From positions 496,001 to 560,000 of the forward strand of contig NZ_JABRXF010000003.1 of assembly GCF_013266695.1 (NCBI RefSeq): 64,000 nt of DNA, in the 5' to 3' direction. The number at the start of each line of letters is the position of its first letter. The stretch's first letter is position 1. The notes under the pieces are model-generated. The model was not told the origin of the DNA. It saw only the letters and a list, made by a program, of their open reading frames with translations, and did no database searches. Shown here piece after piece: positions 8,248 through 18,011 of this stretch. This DNA is from Hongsoonwoonella zoysiae. GTDB taxonomy: Bacteria; Pseudomonadota; Alphaproteobacteria; Rhizobiales; Stappiaceae. Both the position numbers and the translations under genes were made by a program.

Positions 8248-9243
8248 TTATCCCATTTCTACGACGAGACGCCCGCGCACCTTGCCCTCAAGGATTGCCG
8301 AGGCATGCGGGATGATGTCGTCGAAGCCGATTGTCGTCGTGATTGCGTCCAGCTTTGCCATGTCGAGATCCCGCACCAGCCGCTCGTAAGCCTCGGTCCG
8401 CCGGGAAATCGGCGCCATGACGCTGTCTATCCCGGCAAGCGTCACCCCGCGCAGGATGAACGGCGCGACGGACGTCGGCAGATCCATTCCCTGAGCCAGC
8501 CCGCAAGCCGCGACCGTACCGCCGTAGCGGGTCATCGACAGCGCGTTGGCGAGCGTGTTGGAGCCTGCGACATCGATGGCGCCCGCCCAACGCTCCTTGT
8601 TGAGCGGCTTCGCCGGGCCCGACAGCTCGCCGCGGTCGATAATCTCCGAAGCGCCCAGGCCTTTGAGGTAATCGGCCTCTCCGGCACGCCCCGTCGAAGC
8701 GATAACCTCGAAACCGAGCTTGGCGAGAACGGCAACAGCGACCGAGCCGACACCGCCCGCGGCACCTGTCACCAGTATCGGCCCCTTGTCAGGCGTGACT
8801 CCATGATCTTCAAGCGCAAGCACGCATAGCATGGCCGTGTAACCGGCGGTACCGATCGACATTGCCTGATGGCCGCTCAAACCCTTCGGCAGCGGGATCA
8901 GCCAGTCGCTGTTGAGCCGCGCATATCCGGCATAAGCGCCCATATGCGTCTCGCCGACGCCGAAACCGTTCAAAAGCACCTTGTTGCCTTTGGAATAGGC
9001 GTTTGAGGAACATTCAGTTACCTCGCCGACGAGATCGATGCCGGGTATCATCGGAAAGCGGCGCACCACCGGACCTTTTCCCGTAACAGCAAGCCCATCC
9101 TTGTAGTTTACCGTCGTCTGCTCGACGCGGATGGTGACGTCGCCCTCCATGAGGTCGTCGACACCGATTTCCCGTACTTCCGCCGGGTTTTGCGCCTTCG
9201 CGCCCTCGTCACGGGTGATCCATACGGCCTTGAATGCGCTCAT
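8248..9243 (-). CDS. acuI: AcuI/YhdH-type acrylyl-CoA reductase
   Basis: A 331-residue medium-chain oxidoreductase of the zinc-free YhdH/AcuI group. It has the GroES-like start (TTVNYKDGLAVTGKG, then FPMIPGIDLVGEV) and the NADPH-binding loop VTGAAGGVGSVAVAVL. AcuI enzymes reduce acrylyl-CoA to propionyl-CoA, for example in DMSP or 3-hydroxypropionate use. The start MSAFKAVWITRDEG is placed by GGGAGAG 6 bases upstream; the longer frame adds 25 unlikely residues. It is upstream on the same strand from nothing obvious, and the MFS gene ends 123 bases beyond its start. General quinone reductase activity is the alternative. Confidence 0.85.
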   Translation of the reverse strand: MSAFKAVWITRDEGAKAQNPAEVREIGVDDLMEGDVTIRVEQTTVNYKDGLAVTGKGPVVRRFPMIPGIDLVGEVTECSSNAYSKGNKVLLNGFGVGETHMGAYAGYARLNSDWLIPLPKGLSGHQAMSIGTAGYTAMLCVLALEDHGVTPDKGPILVTGAAGGVGSVAVAVLAKLGFEVIASTGRAGEADYLKGLGASEIIDRGELSGPAKPLNKERWAGAIDVAGSNTLANALSMTRYGGTVAACGLAQGMDLPTSVAPFILRGVTLAGIDSVMAPISRRTEAYERLVRDLDMAKLDAITTTIGFDDIIPHASAILEGKVRGRLVVEMG

Positions 9244-9366
9244 TTCGGCTCTCCCAAGCTGATTGTCGACCTTGGTTCGAACGCTGCCAGACCCTGCGCG
9301 TCCGCGCAAGGTCGCCAATGGGCCCCCTGCCAGAGCGTTCCACGCAACCGGTCTTGCGTCGGCCGT

Positions 9367-10611
9367 TTATTCGGCAGGCACGCTTGCAAGCCGCCCGACC
9401 GGGGCTTCCCTGATCGGCCAGTGGACGATTGCCGCGAAAAGGCCAAGCGCGATACCGAGCCACCAGATCGTGTCGTAGGAGCCAGTTTCGTCGTAGAGCC
9501 TGCCGCCCAGCCAGATGCCGAGGAACGAACCGAGTTGGTGGGAGAAGAAGACGAAGCCGAAAAGCGTTCCCATGTAGCGCGGGCCGAACATGACGGCGAC
9601 GAGGCCCGAGGTTGGCGGCACGGTGGAAAGCCACAGGAGCCCCATGACAGCCGCAAATGCCATGACGGTAAAGGGTGTGGCCGGCACCATGAGGAAGATT
9701 AAGATGGCAGCCGCGCGTGAAAGGTAGATCAGCGACAGGAGATACGGCTTGGAAAAGCGCCCGCCGATATAGCCGGACGCCAGCGAGCCGAAAATATTGA
9801 AGAGCCCGATCAGCGCGATTGATAGCCCGCCCCAGAAAGGCGCAAGGCCCAGATCCACGATATAGGGCGGAAGATGGACGGTGATGAAGGCGACATGGAA
9901 GCCGCAGACGAAGAAGCCGAAGCTAAGAAGGACATAGCCGCGCGTGCCGAAGGCTTCCGCCACAGCCTGCTTCAGGCTCTGGTCCTTTTCGCCCGCATGC
10001 GAGGGCGTATATTCGGACTTTCCACGTAACGCGAATGCCAAAGGCACCACGGCAAGCATCAGCCCGCCCATGGCAATCAGCGCCATCTGCCAGCCGAGCC
10101 CGTCGATCAGCGGCGGGGCGAGAAAGCCGAAAACGAACTGCCCCATGGAGCCTGAAGCCGTGCCGATGCCAAAGGCCATTGACCGCCGCTCCGGCGTCAC
10201 CACCCTTCCGAAAGCCGCGATCACGAGCGCGAAGGAAGACGAGGCGATGCCGATGCCGATCATCACACCCGCGGAGACATGCAGCCAGACGGGCGTCTCG
10301 GCATAGGCCATCGCGACAAGCCCGAGGGAATAGATCACCACACCTGCAATGAACACGCGTGCCGTGCCGTAGCGGTCCGCCAGCATTCCGGCGAAGGGCT
10401 GCGCGGCGCCCCAGGTCAGGTTCTGGATGGCGAGGGCCAGCGCAAAGACCTCGCGCGACCAGCCGCGTGCCTCCGTCATCGGCAGCAGGAACATGCCGAG
10501 CGCGGAGCGCGGGCCGAAAGACAAAAGCGCGATCAGACAACCACAGACGATGATGAGGGGGACGTTGGGGCGGGCAGCGGAAAGCGAAGAAGCAGAAGAC
10601 GATCGAGACAT
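9367..10611 (-). CDS. MFS transporter, monocarboxylate-like
   Basis: A 414-residue inner-membrane protein with about 12 hydrophobic segments in two halves separated by a basic-acidic loop (about 195-215). The MFS motif GMLADRYGTARVF follows the second segment and a related GYIGGRFSKPYLLS is in the second half. Family features resemble the oxalate/formate and monocarboxylate group (PLIIVCGCLIALLSFGPRSALGMFLLPMTEARGWSRE in pieces). The ligand is unknown. It lies on the same strand as the AcuI-type gene, 123 bases upstream of it, so the two may share a transcript. Confidence 0.85.
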   Translation of the reverse strand: MSRSSSASSLSAARPNVPLIIVCGCLIALLSFGPRSALGMFLLPMTEARGWSREVFALALAIQNLTWGAAQPFAGMLADRYGTARVFIAGVVIYSLGLVAMAYAETPVWLHVSAGVMIGIGIASSSFALVIAAFGRVVTPERRSMAFGIGTASGSMGQFVFGFLAPPLIDGLGWQMALIAMGGLMLAVVPLAFALRGKSEYTPSHAGEKDQSLKQAVAEAFGTRGYVLLSFGFFVCGFHVAFITVHLPPYIVDLGLAPFWGGLSIALIGLFNIFGSLASGYIGGRFSKPYLLSLIYLSRAAAILIFLMVPATPFTVMAFAAVMGLLWLSTVPPTSGLVAVMFGPRYMGTLFGFVFFSHQLGSFLGIWLGGRLYDETGSYDTIWWLGIALGLFAAIVHWPIREAPVGRLASVPAE

Positions 10612-10742
10612 TCAGTATTTCCCAACGAATCATGCGACCGGGAAGCCGCGCTGCGAAGAGACGAATGAAACGGATCATACGTCAGCAAGGCTGACCGAAA
10701 TATCAAATATTATTAATTGAAACCATTCACGCCGCATATGAA

Positions 10743-10772
10743 ACGCCCGCCGGAAAACCTCCCGGCGGGCGT
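10743..10772. terminator. Strong hairpin after small protein gene
   Basis: ACGCCCGCCGG (10743-10753) pairs perfectly with CCGGCGGGCGT (10762-10772). The T tract is short on either strand (TTTCAT on the minus strand), so this is a probable but not textbook terminator for the minus-strand gene that ends at 10781. Confidence 0.6.
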
Positions 10773-10780
10773 ATTATTCA

Positions 10781-11221
10781 TTAAAGGTCGATCACGATAT
10801 GCGGCTGTCCGTTCGACGTGGCTTCGGCAGACCGTCCCGTCTCGTAAACGGTCGCCGTCACCCGTTGGCGAAAGGCCGAGAAGCTCTTGAACGTGACGAC
10901 GTCGACAGGCTCGTCGAACTTCAGCGTAAGCCGGAACCGGCCGGAGGATGCGAGGTCCTGCATGCCGACAAGCCGACCGGTGAACGGCTGTCCAAGATAG
11001 CGGCCCTTCACAGTGTCGCCGATCCTGAGATCGGCCACCGACCTGCGGTTTCCGGCGCTTGCGAAAAGGGTGTTCCAGTCGCGAAAGCCGTATTGCTGGG
11101 CGAGGAGTTCAAGCGCCCGCCCGTGGCTGATTTCATTTCCATTCGCGGCAAGCCCGCCGCGCAGGCGCTTCGCCTGAGCCTTCAGGCTGTCAATCGTGGG
11201 AAGAGGAGCATGTCCGCCCAT
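10781..11221 (-). CDS. Small conserved protein with SHGRALE/RDWNTL motif
   Basis: A 146-residue soluble protein. The N-terminal 50 residues carry a pattern seen in many proteobacterial proteins annotated as glyoxalase-superfamily relatives (SLKAQAKRLR, ISHGRALELLAQQYGFRDWNTL). The second half (VADLRIGDTVKGRYLGQPFTGRLVGM and onward) looks like a small beta barrel. I know of no proven function for this arrangement. The start is well supported: AAGGAGG stands 6 bases before the ATG. It is divergent from nadA, about 450 bases away. Confidence 0.72.
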   Translation of the reverse strand: MGGHAPLPTIDSLKAQAKRLRGGLAANGNEISHGRALELLAQQYGFRDWNTLFASAGNRRSVADLRIGDTVKGRYLGQPFTGRLVGMQDLASSGRFRLTLKFDEPVDVVTFKSFSAFRQRVTATVYETGRSAEATSNGQPHIVIDL

Positions 11222-11493
11222 CTGAACCTCCTTCTCGGTTCGACGCGGATAGTCCGTAAGGGTGCTCGCATTACCGCTGGTCCGCGTGACGAAAGGTCGG
11301 TCGGATTGGCAGAAAATCGGGGCTTCACCATCAGCTTTCGCTTGCGAGCGGCAGGGGCCCGAACCCGAGGCGCTTAGATAAGCGCGAGGACCGGAAATTT
11401 CAACAGGCAGCCTCGGCGGCCAAGTTTCACATAAAAAATATTATGATTTTCAATATCTTCGCCTCGAGTCCGACAAAATATACCCATCCCCCA
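11222..11493. other. Intergenic segment, no gene seen
   Basis: The gap between the small-protein gene and the nad promoter becomes AT-rich from about 11420. Short open frames here have no ribosome binding site and no recognisable product. It must carry the promoter of the minus-strand gene at 11221. Confidence 0.4.
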
Positions 11494-11522
11494 TTGGCAA
11501 AGCGGCACGAGGGCGATTATAT
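11494..11522 (+). promoter_or_regulatory. Candidate sigma-70 promoter of nadABC
   Basis: TTGGCA at 11494-11499 and TTATAT at 11517-11522 are separated by exactly 17 bases. Transcription would start near 11529, inside the first operator, giving a leader of about 145 bases before nadA. Confidence 0.55.
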
Positions 11523-11540
11523 ATGCTGCAAGTGAGCATA
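11522..11540. promoter_or_regulatory. Palindromic operator 1 (NadQ-type) of nadABC
   Basis: TATGCTGCAAGTGAGCATA is a near-perfect 19-base inverted repeat (half-site TATGCTCA). It begins at the last base of the candidate -10 element and covers the expected start point, so a bound protein would block the promoter. Confidence 0.6.
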
Positions 11541-11575
11541 AGTAACGGCTTAGGCCGCGTTTTTTAAACTCCGAC

Positions 11576-11596
11576 TTATGCTCAAATTGAGTATAA
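11576..11596. promoter_or_regulatory. Palindromic operator 2 (NadQ-type) of nadABC
   Basis: The 21 bases form a near-perfect palindrome with half-sites TTATGCTCA and TGAGTATAA. It matches operator 1 at about 15 of 19 positions, with centres 55 bases apart, close to five helical turns, so cooperative binding or looping is possible. Confidence 0.65.
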
Positions 11597-11674
11597 AGCC
11601 GCAATCGGCGGCTGACCGGCCGAAAAACTGGCAAAATACCCGCCAGGACGGACGGTTCACCAGGGGAGGTCTCC

Positions 11675-12757
11675 ATGGCCACCACGATCATTTCCGCCGA
11701 TCTCGATCGGCCGAAGAGCAATGCCACCACCGCGCTCGACCGCTATGGCATAGTAGCGCGGCCGGAGCTTGCCTATACGCCCGAGGTAGCGGAGGCTACC
11801 GCGCCCGTCTACGAGAAGGTGAAACACCTGATCCCCGAGTTCGAATGGCCCGCACTTGCGCCGACGGTGCATGCCATCAACGAACTGAAGAAAGAGCGCA
11901 ACGCGGTGATCCTGGCGCATAACTACATGACGCCGGAGATCTACCACGGCATTGCCGATATCGTCGGCGACAGCCTGCAGCTTGCCAAGGAAGCCACGCG
12001 CGCGGATGCCGATGTGATCGTCCAGTGCGGCGTGCATTTCATGGCCGAAACGTCGAAGATCCTGAACCCGGACAAGACGGTGCTGATCCCGGACATGAAT
12101 GCCGGTTGCTCGCTCGCCGAATCGATCACGGCCGCGGATGTACGTGGTCTTCGCGAGAAATATCCGGGCGTGCCGATCGTCACCTATGTGAACACCTCCG
12201 CCAAGGTGAAGGCGGAATGCGACATCTGCTGCACGTCGTCCAACGCCGTCCAGGTCGTGGAAAGCCTTGGCGCGCCGCGCGTCCTGCTCATCCCCGACCA
12301 GTTCCTGGCCGCCAACGTCGCGCGGCAGACGGATGTCGAAGTGCTGACCTGGGCGGGTGCCTGCGAGGTGCATGAGCGCTTCACGGCCGAGGAACTTCGC
12401 GAATACCGGGAAATCGAACCAGGCGTGAAGATCATCGCCCACCCCGAGTGCCCGCCGGAGGTTGTCGAGGAAGCCGATTTCGCGGGCTCCACCGCCGGCA
12501 TGATCGACTGGGTGAAGGTCAATCGGCCCGAGAAGGTGATGCTCGTCACCGAATGTTCCATGGCGGACAATATCGCCAGCGAAACGCCGGGCGTCGATTA
12601 TGTGCGCCCCTGCAACCTCTGCCCGCATATGAAGCGGATTACCCTTTCCAAGGTGCTCGACGCGCTGGTGGAGATGAAGGACGAGGTGATTGTCGATCCG
12701 GATATTTCCGCGCGTGCCCGCGTCGCGGTGGAGCGGATGATCAATCTCAAGAGCTGA
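11675..12757 (+). CDS. nadA: Quinolinate synthase A
   Basis: A 360-residue enzyme that condenses iminoaspartate with dihydroxyacetone phosphate to quinolinate, the second step of de novo NAD synthesis. Cysteines expected to hold the 4Fe-4S cluster are visible in [11 protein letters not shown], in the [11 protein letters not shown] segment and in [19 protein letters not shown] and [10 protein letters not shown] are typical substrate regions. GGGGAGGT stands 5-6 bases before the ATG. It opens the nadA-nadB-nadC operon, behind a promoter with two palindromic operators. Confidence 0.95.
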   Translation: MATTIISADLDRPKSNATTALDRYGIVARPELAYTPEVAEATAPVYEKVKHLIPEFEWPALAPTVHAINELKKERNAVILAHNYMTPEIYHGIADIVGDSLQLAKEATRADADVIVQCGVHFMAETSKILNPDKTVLIPDMNAGCSLAESITAADVRGLREKYPGVPIVTYVNTSAKVKAECDICCTSSNAVQVVESLGAPRVLLIPDQFLAANVARQTDVEVLTWAGACEVHERFTAEELREYREIEPGVKIIAHPECPPEVVEEADFAGSTAGMIDWVKVNRPEKVMLVTECSMADNIASETPGVDYVRPCNLCPHMKRITLSKVLDALVEMKDEVIVDPDISARARVAVERMINLKS

Positions 12758-12847
12758 GGCTATAATAGGCTTTACCGAACAACCGGTCGGCACGGCAAAT
12801 GGCGTGCCGACCGCCCCTTTCTTGCGCAACGTGCGCGGGGTGTTCTC

Positions 12848-14473
12848 ATGTCTGCCATTTCTTCCACCTCGCCCGCCCCTCACATCGACGATGTGGTGAT
12901 CCTGGGCGGCGGACTTGCCGGGCTCTTTTGCGCGCTCAAGCTTGCGCCCCGTCCCGTCACGGTGCTTACCGCCTCGCCCATCGGCGAGGGCGCATCTTCC
13001 GCGTGGGCGCAAGGGGGCATCGCGGCGGCCGTGTCCGAACGGGATTCGGCAGACGCCCATGCCCGCGACACGATGGAGGTCGGCGGCGGCATCTGCGAGG
13101 AAAAAATCGTCCGCCTGATGACGCAGGAAGCGGGCGAAAGGGTGCGCGATCTTCTGGGTTACGGCGTCCCCTTCGATCAGGACCTTGAGGGCAGGCTGCA
13201 GCTTTCGCGCGAGGCCGCGCATTCGGAAAACCGTGTGGTGCGTGTGCGCGGTGACATGGCCGGCCGCGCGATCATGGACGCGCTCGTCGCCGCCGTGCGC
13301 AAGACGCCGTCGATCCGCGTCGTGGAAGGTTATCTCGGCGAAAGCCTGATTTGCGAAGGAAAGCGCGTCACCGGCATTCTCGCCCGCCGCCGGGGAGGGA
13401 TGGAACGTCTTGCCTTTCCCGCGAAAGCCATCGTGCTCGCTTCCGGCGGCATTGGCCATCTTTACGGCGTCACCACCAATCCTTCCGAGGCAAACGGCCA
13501 CGGCCTTGCCATGGCCGCACGTGCGGGCGCGATCCTGGCGGATCCAGAGTTCGTCCAGTTTCACCCGACAGCACTTGACGTCGGGCGCGACCCCGCCCCG
13601 CTCGCCACCGAAGCGCTGCGCGGCGAAGGCGCGATCCTCGTCGACAAGGCGGGAAACCGCTTCATGGAGGCGATCGACCCACTGAAGGAGCTTGCCCCGC
13701 GTGACGTGGTGGCGCGCGCGATCTTCGCCGAAGTTGCCGCCGGACGCGGCGCTTTTCTCGACTGCCGCGATGCCGTTGGCGCGGAGTTCCCCACCCGCTT
13801 TCCAACCGTTTACGCCGCCTGCCAGGCAGCCGGCATCGACCCTGTGAAAGAGCCCATCCCCGTCGTGCCGGCGGAGCATTACCACATGGGCGGCATCCTG
13901 ACGGACGCGAACGGCCGCACGTCGCTCGACAACCTGTGGGCCGCCGGCGAAGTCGCCTCCACGGGAGCTCACGGCGCGAACCGGCTCGCCTCCAACTCGC
14001 TTCTGGAAACGGTTGTCTTCGCGGCCAGGATCGCGGAAGACATCCAGGGCCTCATGCCGACACCGCGCACCGCGCACTGGCCGAAGATCGATCACACGAT
14101 CCAGGACGCGAGCCAGCGCAACGAGGTGGAGCGCGCGGCGATCACGACGCTCCGCAAGACGATGAGCGCCCATGTCGGCGTCGTCCGCAACGCCGAAGGT
14201 CTGCGCGGTGCGCTTGCCGTCTTCCAGGCACTCGAACGGCGCTGCGAACGCATTTCCATCATCAACATGATCGTAGCCGCGAAGGTCGTGGCGGCTGCCG
14301 CCCTTGCGCGTACCGAAAGCCGCGGCGGGCACTACCGCGACGACTATCCGGATGCCGACCCGGCGCAAGCGCGCCGCTCGTTCATGACGCTCGCGGAGGT
14401 GGAAATGATCGCTCAGGCAGCGGTGGAAAGCGAAGCCGGCCAACGCGCGCTCGCAGCGGGAGAACTGGCATGA
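12848..14473 (+). CDS. nadB: L-aspartate oxidase
   Basis: A 541-residue flavoprotein that oxidises L-aspartate to iminoaspartate, the substrate of NadA. The FAD-binding Rossmann motif is at residues 19-26 (LGGGLAGL). Other family features are [12 protein letters not shown], the [10 protein letters not shown] segment, EHYHMGGI, and the FAD segment [16 protein letters not shown]. The C-terminal helical domain is complete. It lies 90 bases after nadA and overlaps nadC by four bases (ATGA), so translation of nadB and nadC is coupled. Confidence 0.95.
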   Translation: MSAISSTSPAPHIDDVVILGGGLAGLFCALKLAPRPVTVLTASPIGEGASSAWAQGGIAAAVSERDSADAHARDTMEVGGGICEEKIVRLMTQEAGERVRDLLGYGVPFDQDLEGRLQLSREAAHSENRVVRVRGDMAGRAIMDALVAAVRKTPSIRVVEGYLGESLICEGKRVTGILARRRGGMERLAFPAKAIVLASGGIGHLYGVTTNPSEANGHGLAMAARAGAILADPEFVQFHPTALDVGRDPAPLATEALRGEGAILVDKAGNRFMEAIDPLKELAPRDVVARAIFAEVAAGRGAFLDCRDAVGAEFPTRFPTVYAACQAAGIDPVKEPIPVVPAEHYHMGGILTDANGRTSLDNLWAAGEVASTGAHGANRLASNSLLETVVFAARIAEDIQGLMPTPRTAHWPKIDHTIQDASQRNEVERAAITTLRKTMSAHVGVVRNAEGLRGALAVFQALERRCERISIINMIVAAKVVAAAALARTESRGGHYRDDYPDADPAQARRSFMTLAEVEMIAQAAVESEAGQRALAAGELA

Positions 14474-15336
14474 CGGGGGAGATGCGTTTGCCCACCCTGC
14501 CCCGCCTCATGGTGGAGGACGCCGTGAAAGCCGCCCTGCTTGAGGATTGGGGGCGTGCGGGCGACATCACCAGCGAAGCGACGATCCCGGCGAAAGCGAA
14601 CGCAAATGCGGTTATCGCCGCACGTCAGCCGGGCCGCCTTGCCGGGCTCGACCTTGCCGCCGCCGCCTTCCGCCTGACGGATGCCGATGTGCAATTCTCA
14701 CCGGAATTGAGTGACGGCACGAAGCTTGCCCCCGGCGACGTTGTCGCGCGGATCGAGGGGCCTGCCCGCGCGGTGTTATCGGCGGAGCGTGTGGCGCTCA
14801 ATTTCATGGGGCACCTTTCGGGCATCGCCACCGCCACGGCTGCCTTCGCCGACCTGATTTCCCACACGAAGGCCAGCATCGTTTGCACCCGCAAGACGAC
14901 ACCGGGCCTGCGCGCTTTCGAGAAATACGCCGTGCGCTGCGGCGGCGGCGCGAACCACCGTTTCGGCCTCGACGACGCGATCCTGATAAAGGACAACCAT
15001 ATCGCCGTGGCGGGCGGCGTCAGCCAGGCTATCGAAGGCGCGAAGGCCTTCGCCGGGCATCTGGTGAAGATCGAGGTGGAAGTCGATACGCTCGACCAGC
15101 TTGAAGAAGCCCTTCGCGCGAAACCCGATGTCGTCATGCTCGACAACATGCCGCCGGAAGTCCTGCGTCAGGCGGTGGAGATCGCGGGCGGCAAGGTGCT
15201 TCTGGAAGCGTCGGGCGGGGTCAACCTCGACACGGTGAAGGCGATTGCGGAAACGGGCGTCGACCTTATCTCCATCGGCGCGATCACGCATTCCGCGCCG
15301 GTTCTGGATCTGGGGCTCGATATCGAGATCGGGTGA
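14470..15336 (+). CDS. nadC: Nicotinate-nucleotide pyrophosphorylase (carboxylating)
   Basis: A 288-residue quinolinate phosphoribosyltransferase that makes nicotinate mononucleotide from quinolinate and PRPP. Recognisable parts are [15 protein letters not shown] near the N terminus, [12 protein letters not shown], the [17 protein letters not shown] substrate loop, [20 protein letters not shown], and VMLDNMPPE. The start at 14470 overlaps the nadB stop and follows GGGAG at 8 bases; an internal ATG at 14482 has its purine tract too close. It is the last gene of the nad operon, followed by a palindromic repeat at 15387-15472. Confidence 0.95.
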   Translation: MTGEMRLPTLPRLMVEDAVKAALLEDWGRAGDITSEATIPAKANANAVIAARQPGRLAGLDLAAAAFRLTDADVQFSPELSDGTKLAPGDVVARIEGPARAVLSAERVALNFMGHLSGIATATAAFADLISHTKASIVCTRKTTPGLRAFEKYAVRCGGGANHRFGLDDAILIKDNHIAVAGGVSQAIEGAKAFAGHLVKIEVEVDTLDQLEEALRAKPDVVMLDNMPPEVLRQAVEIAGGKVLLEASGGVNLDTVKAIAETGVDLISIGAITHSAPVLDLGLDIEIG

Positions 15337-15386
15337 TAGAGCCCGGCCCAACCGCATCGCTTGCGGACCAAGCCGAAATCCATCCA

Positions 15387-15472
15387 TTCGTCATGCCCGG
15401 ACTTGATCCGGGCATCCATTCATCTGCTGCACATCGGAGATGGGTTGCCGGGTCAAGCCCGGCAATGACGAA
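15387..15472. repeat. Alphaproteobacterial-type palindromic repeat
   Basis: An 86-base element with terminal repeats TTCGTCAT (15387-15394) and ATGACGAA (15465-15472). Inside are two hairpins, GCCCGGACTTGATCCGGGC and GCCGGGTCAAGCCCGGC. The CATGCCCGG-GTCAAG-type arms match the repetitive palindromes I know from many alphaproteobacterial intergenic spaces. It sits between the convergent nadC and glyS and may end transcription from both sides. Confidence 0.75.
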
Positions 15473-15487
15473 TCAAAACGCCCGGGC

Positions 15488-17782
15488 TCATCCCGCGATC
15501 TTCGAGAAATCCGCAACCTCCCGCGTCGCTTCGCGGATTTCGGCGAGCAATTTCAGCCGGTTTTCACGAAGTTTCGGGTCCTCGGCGTTGACGAGAATTT
15601 CGTCGAAGAACCGGTCGACCGGGGCGCGAAGGGCGGCAAGGGCCGTCATCGCGCTTTCGAAATCCTCATTGGAAATCGCTTCGGAAGCGGCGGAACGCGC
15701 GCTGTCGATGGCCGCCGCAAGCTGGATTTCGGCAGGCTCCATCAAAAGCTCGCGGTGAATGTCGCCCTCAACCTTCTTGCCGTCCTTCTTTTCCTCGATG
15801 CGCAGGATGTTGGCCGCGCGCTTCGTCCCGGCCAGCAGGTTCGCGCCATCCTCGGTTTCAAGGAACCGGCCAAGAGCCTCGACGCGCTTGACGATCATCA
15901 GAAGATCGTCCTGCCCGCCCAGCGCGAACACGGCGTCGATCAGGTCGTGCCTTGCGCCTTCGTCGCGCAGATGAACTTTGAGACGGTCGGCGAAGAAGGA
16001 AAGGAGGTCATTTCGACCAATCCCTTCTTGTTGACCAAACTCCAAGTTCAGCAATCCGACGGTCGCATCGAACACGTTTCTATCAAACGTACTAAACGGA
16101 AAAGAATACGGTCCAAATACGATACCATCGGGAACATGGCTTCCAGACAGACGCCTAATTAAATGAGGAATATTGTTCTCAGTCGCAACCTCGATACTTT
16201 CTAAAAGACTTACGTCCGATATTCTTTTTGCAACTTCATATTCAGTTTCAGCCTGTCGCTGAACGGAAGAAGAAATAATCTTAGAGAGACTAACGCGAAT
16301 CCCATTCTCCAGCACGATCCGAATAACACCCAGCGCCGCTCTTCTCAGCGCATAAGGGTCCTTCGAGCCGGTCGGCTTTTCGTCGATGGCCCAGAAGCCG
16401 GTGAGAAGATCGAGCTTGTCGGCAAGCGCAACGGCAATCGACACCGGATCGGTGGGCACGCTGTCGCCCGGCCCCTGCGGCTTGTAGTGCTCCTCGATGG
16501 CGGCTGCGACGCTTGCGTCCTCGCCCTGGATCTCCGCGTAAGCCCGGCCCATCTGGCCCTGCAGTTCGGGAAACTCATAGACCATCAGCGAGACGAGATC
16601 GGCCTTGGCAAGCTCCGCAGCGCGTTTCGCCTTCTCCGTGTCCGCGCCGACGATTGGCGCAAGTTCGCTCGCAAGCGCCTTCAGCCGTTCCACGCGCTCG
16701 GCCTGCGTGCCGAGCTTTTCATGAAAGACGACCGCTTCAAGCTTCGGCAGATTGTCTTCCAGTTTCGTCTGAAGGTCGGTTTCCCAGAAGAAGCGGGCGT
16801 CCGACAGCCTTGCGCGGATCACCTTCTCGTTGCCGTGGATGATCTCCTTGCCGCCATCAGCGGCCTCGATATTGGAAATCAGCACGAACTTGTTGGAAAG
16901 CTTGCCCGTGCTGGAATCGCGCAGCACGAAGCACTTCTGGTTCGCGCGGATCGTGAGGCGAATCACCTCGTCGGGAAGTTCAAGGAACGCCTCGTCAAAG
17001 GAACCGACGAGTACCACCGGCCATTCGACCAGACCGGCGACTTCCTCCAGAAGGCCCGGATCCTCGACAAGCTCAAGGCCGAGCGCCAGCGCCCGGTCGC
17101 GCGCGTCGTGGTGGATGATGTCCTTGCGCCGGTCGGCATCGAGCACGACCCTCGCCTGCTCCAGCTTTTCCATATAGTCTTCAAGCCGGCGCACGTGGAT
17201 TTCGCCCGGCCCCATGAAGCGGTGGCCGCGCGTGACGTCGCCCGAAGAAATTCCGTCCACCTCGAAGGGGATAATCTCCGGCTCTTCCGTTTCCGGGCCG
17301 AACATGCAGACGATGGAGTGCAGCGGCCTCACCCAGCGCAGCGAGCCCGTACCCCACTTCATGGACTTCGGCCAGGGAAATCCGCGGATGATGCCCGGCA
17401 TCGCCTCGGCGATGATATCTTCCGCCGTACGCCCCGGCTTTTCGATCACCGCGACGTAGTAATCGCCCTTCTTCGGGTCGGAGACGATTTCCGCCTCTTC
17501 GATGGAGGAAAGCCCCGCACCGCGCAGGAAGCCTTCCACAGCCTTTTCCGGCGCGCCCACGCGCGGGCCTTTTCGCTCCTCGCGCGTCGCCCTGGAGGAA
17601 GCGGGAACGCCCGCCACCTGCAGCGCCAGCCGGCGCGGCGTCACGAAAGCCTTGGCACCCTCGTAGTGCAGACCGGCATCGACGAGTGCGTTTGTCACCA
17701 GCGACTTCAGGTCGTCGGCGGCGCGCCGCTGCATGCGGGCGGGAATTTCCTCGCTGAAAAGCTCCAGGAGAAGATCGGGCAT
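15488..17782 (-). CDS. glyS: Glycyl-tRNA synthetase beta subunit
   Basis: A 764-residue subunit of the alpha2-beta2 glycyl-tRNA synthetase; the beta chain binds tRNA-Gly. The family start [18 protein letters not shown] fixes the start; the longer frame adds 21 residues. Conserved parts include [24 protein letters not shown], the HD-like region and [29 protein letters not shown]. Between about 16040 and 16320 the DNA falls to about 41% GC, and the matching protein stretch (near [19 protein letters not shown] to [17 protein letters not shown]) is richer in Ser, Asn, Phe and Ile than its surroundings. The frame stays open, so it is probably a variable insert. The usual partner glyQ is 5 kb away behind an efflux operon. 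Confidence 0.94.
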   Translation of the reverse strand: MPDLLLELFSEEIPARMQRRAADDLKSLVTNALVDAGLHYEGAKAFVTPRRLALQVAGVPASSRATREERKGPRVGAPEKAVEGFLRGAGLSSIEEAEIVSDPKKGDYYVAVIEKPGRTAEDIIAEAMPGIIRGFPWPKSMKWGTGSLRWVRPLHSIVCMFGPETEEPEIIPFEVDGISSGDVTRGHRFMGPGEIHVRRLEDYMEKLEQARVVLDADRRKDIIHHDARDRALALGLELVEDPGLLEEVAGLVEWPVVLVGSFDEAFLELPDEVIRLTIRANQKCFVLRDSSTGKLSNKFVLISNIEAADGGKEIIHGNEKVIRARLSDARFFWETDLQTKLEDNLPKLEAVVFHEKLGTQAERVERLKALASELAPIVGADTEKAKRAAELAKADLVSLMVYEFPELQGQMGRAYAEIQGEDASVAAAIEEHYKPQGPGDSVPTDPVSIAVALADKLDLLTGFWAIDEKPTGSKDPYALRRAALGVIRIVLENGIRVSLSKIISSSVQRQAETEYEVAKRISDVSLLESIEVATENNIPHLIRRLSGSHVPDGIVFGPYSFPFSTFDRNVFDATVGLLNLEFGQQEGIGRNDLLSFFADRLKVHLRDEGARHDLIDAVFALGGQDDLLMIVKRVEALGRFLETEDGANLLAGTKRAANILRIEEKKDGKKVEGDIHRELLMEPAEIQLAAAIDSARSAASEAISNEDFESAMTALAALRAPVDRFFDEILVNAEDPKLRENRLKLLAEIREATREVADFSKIAG

Positions 17783-18011
17783 GTCACTCGTCTCGAATTG
17801 TTGGCTGGTGTGGCGGCTGCCGGAATTTCGCGATGTGCCTACCAAGAAGCCCCGGCTTTGTCACCCCTCACCCGCGATCTGAACCGCCGGCTTGGCATTG
17901 AACGCGCTTGTTCCATCTATTTATTAGGGTAAGGGTCTGGAAGCTCGTATTATCTATCTTTCAACAATCGGCGCGAACAACCATCGATTTGCGCCCTGTC
18001 GGAGTGCTTGC

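Noticed and set aside
11374-11730. Minus-strand frame across the nadA promoter
   Set aside because: It overlaps the operators and the nadA start and has no supporting signals.
11657-14443. A 928-codon open frame on the minus strand opposite nadA and nadB
   Set aside because: It is antisense to well-recognised genes, has His/Arg/Gly-rich shadow composition and no family motif.
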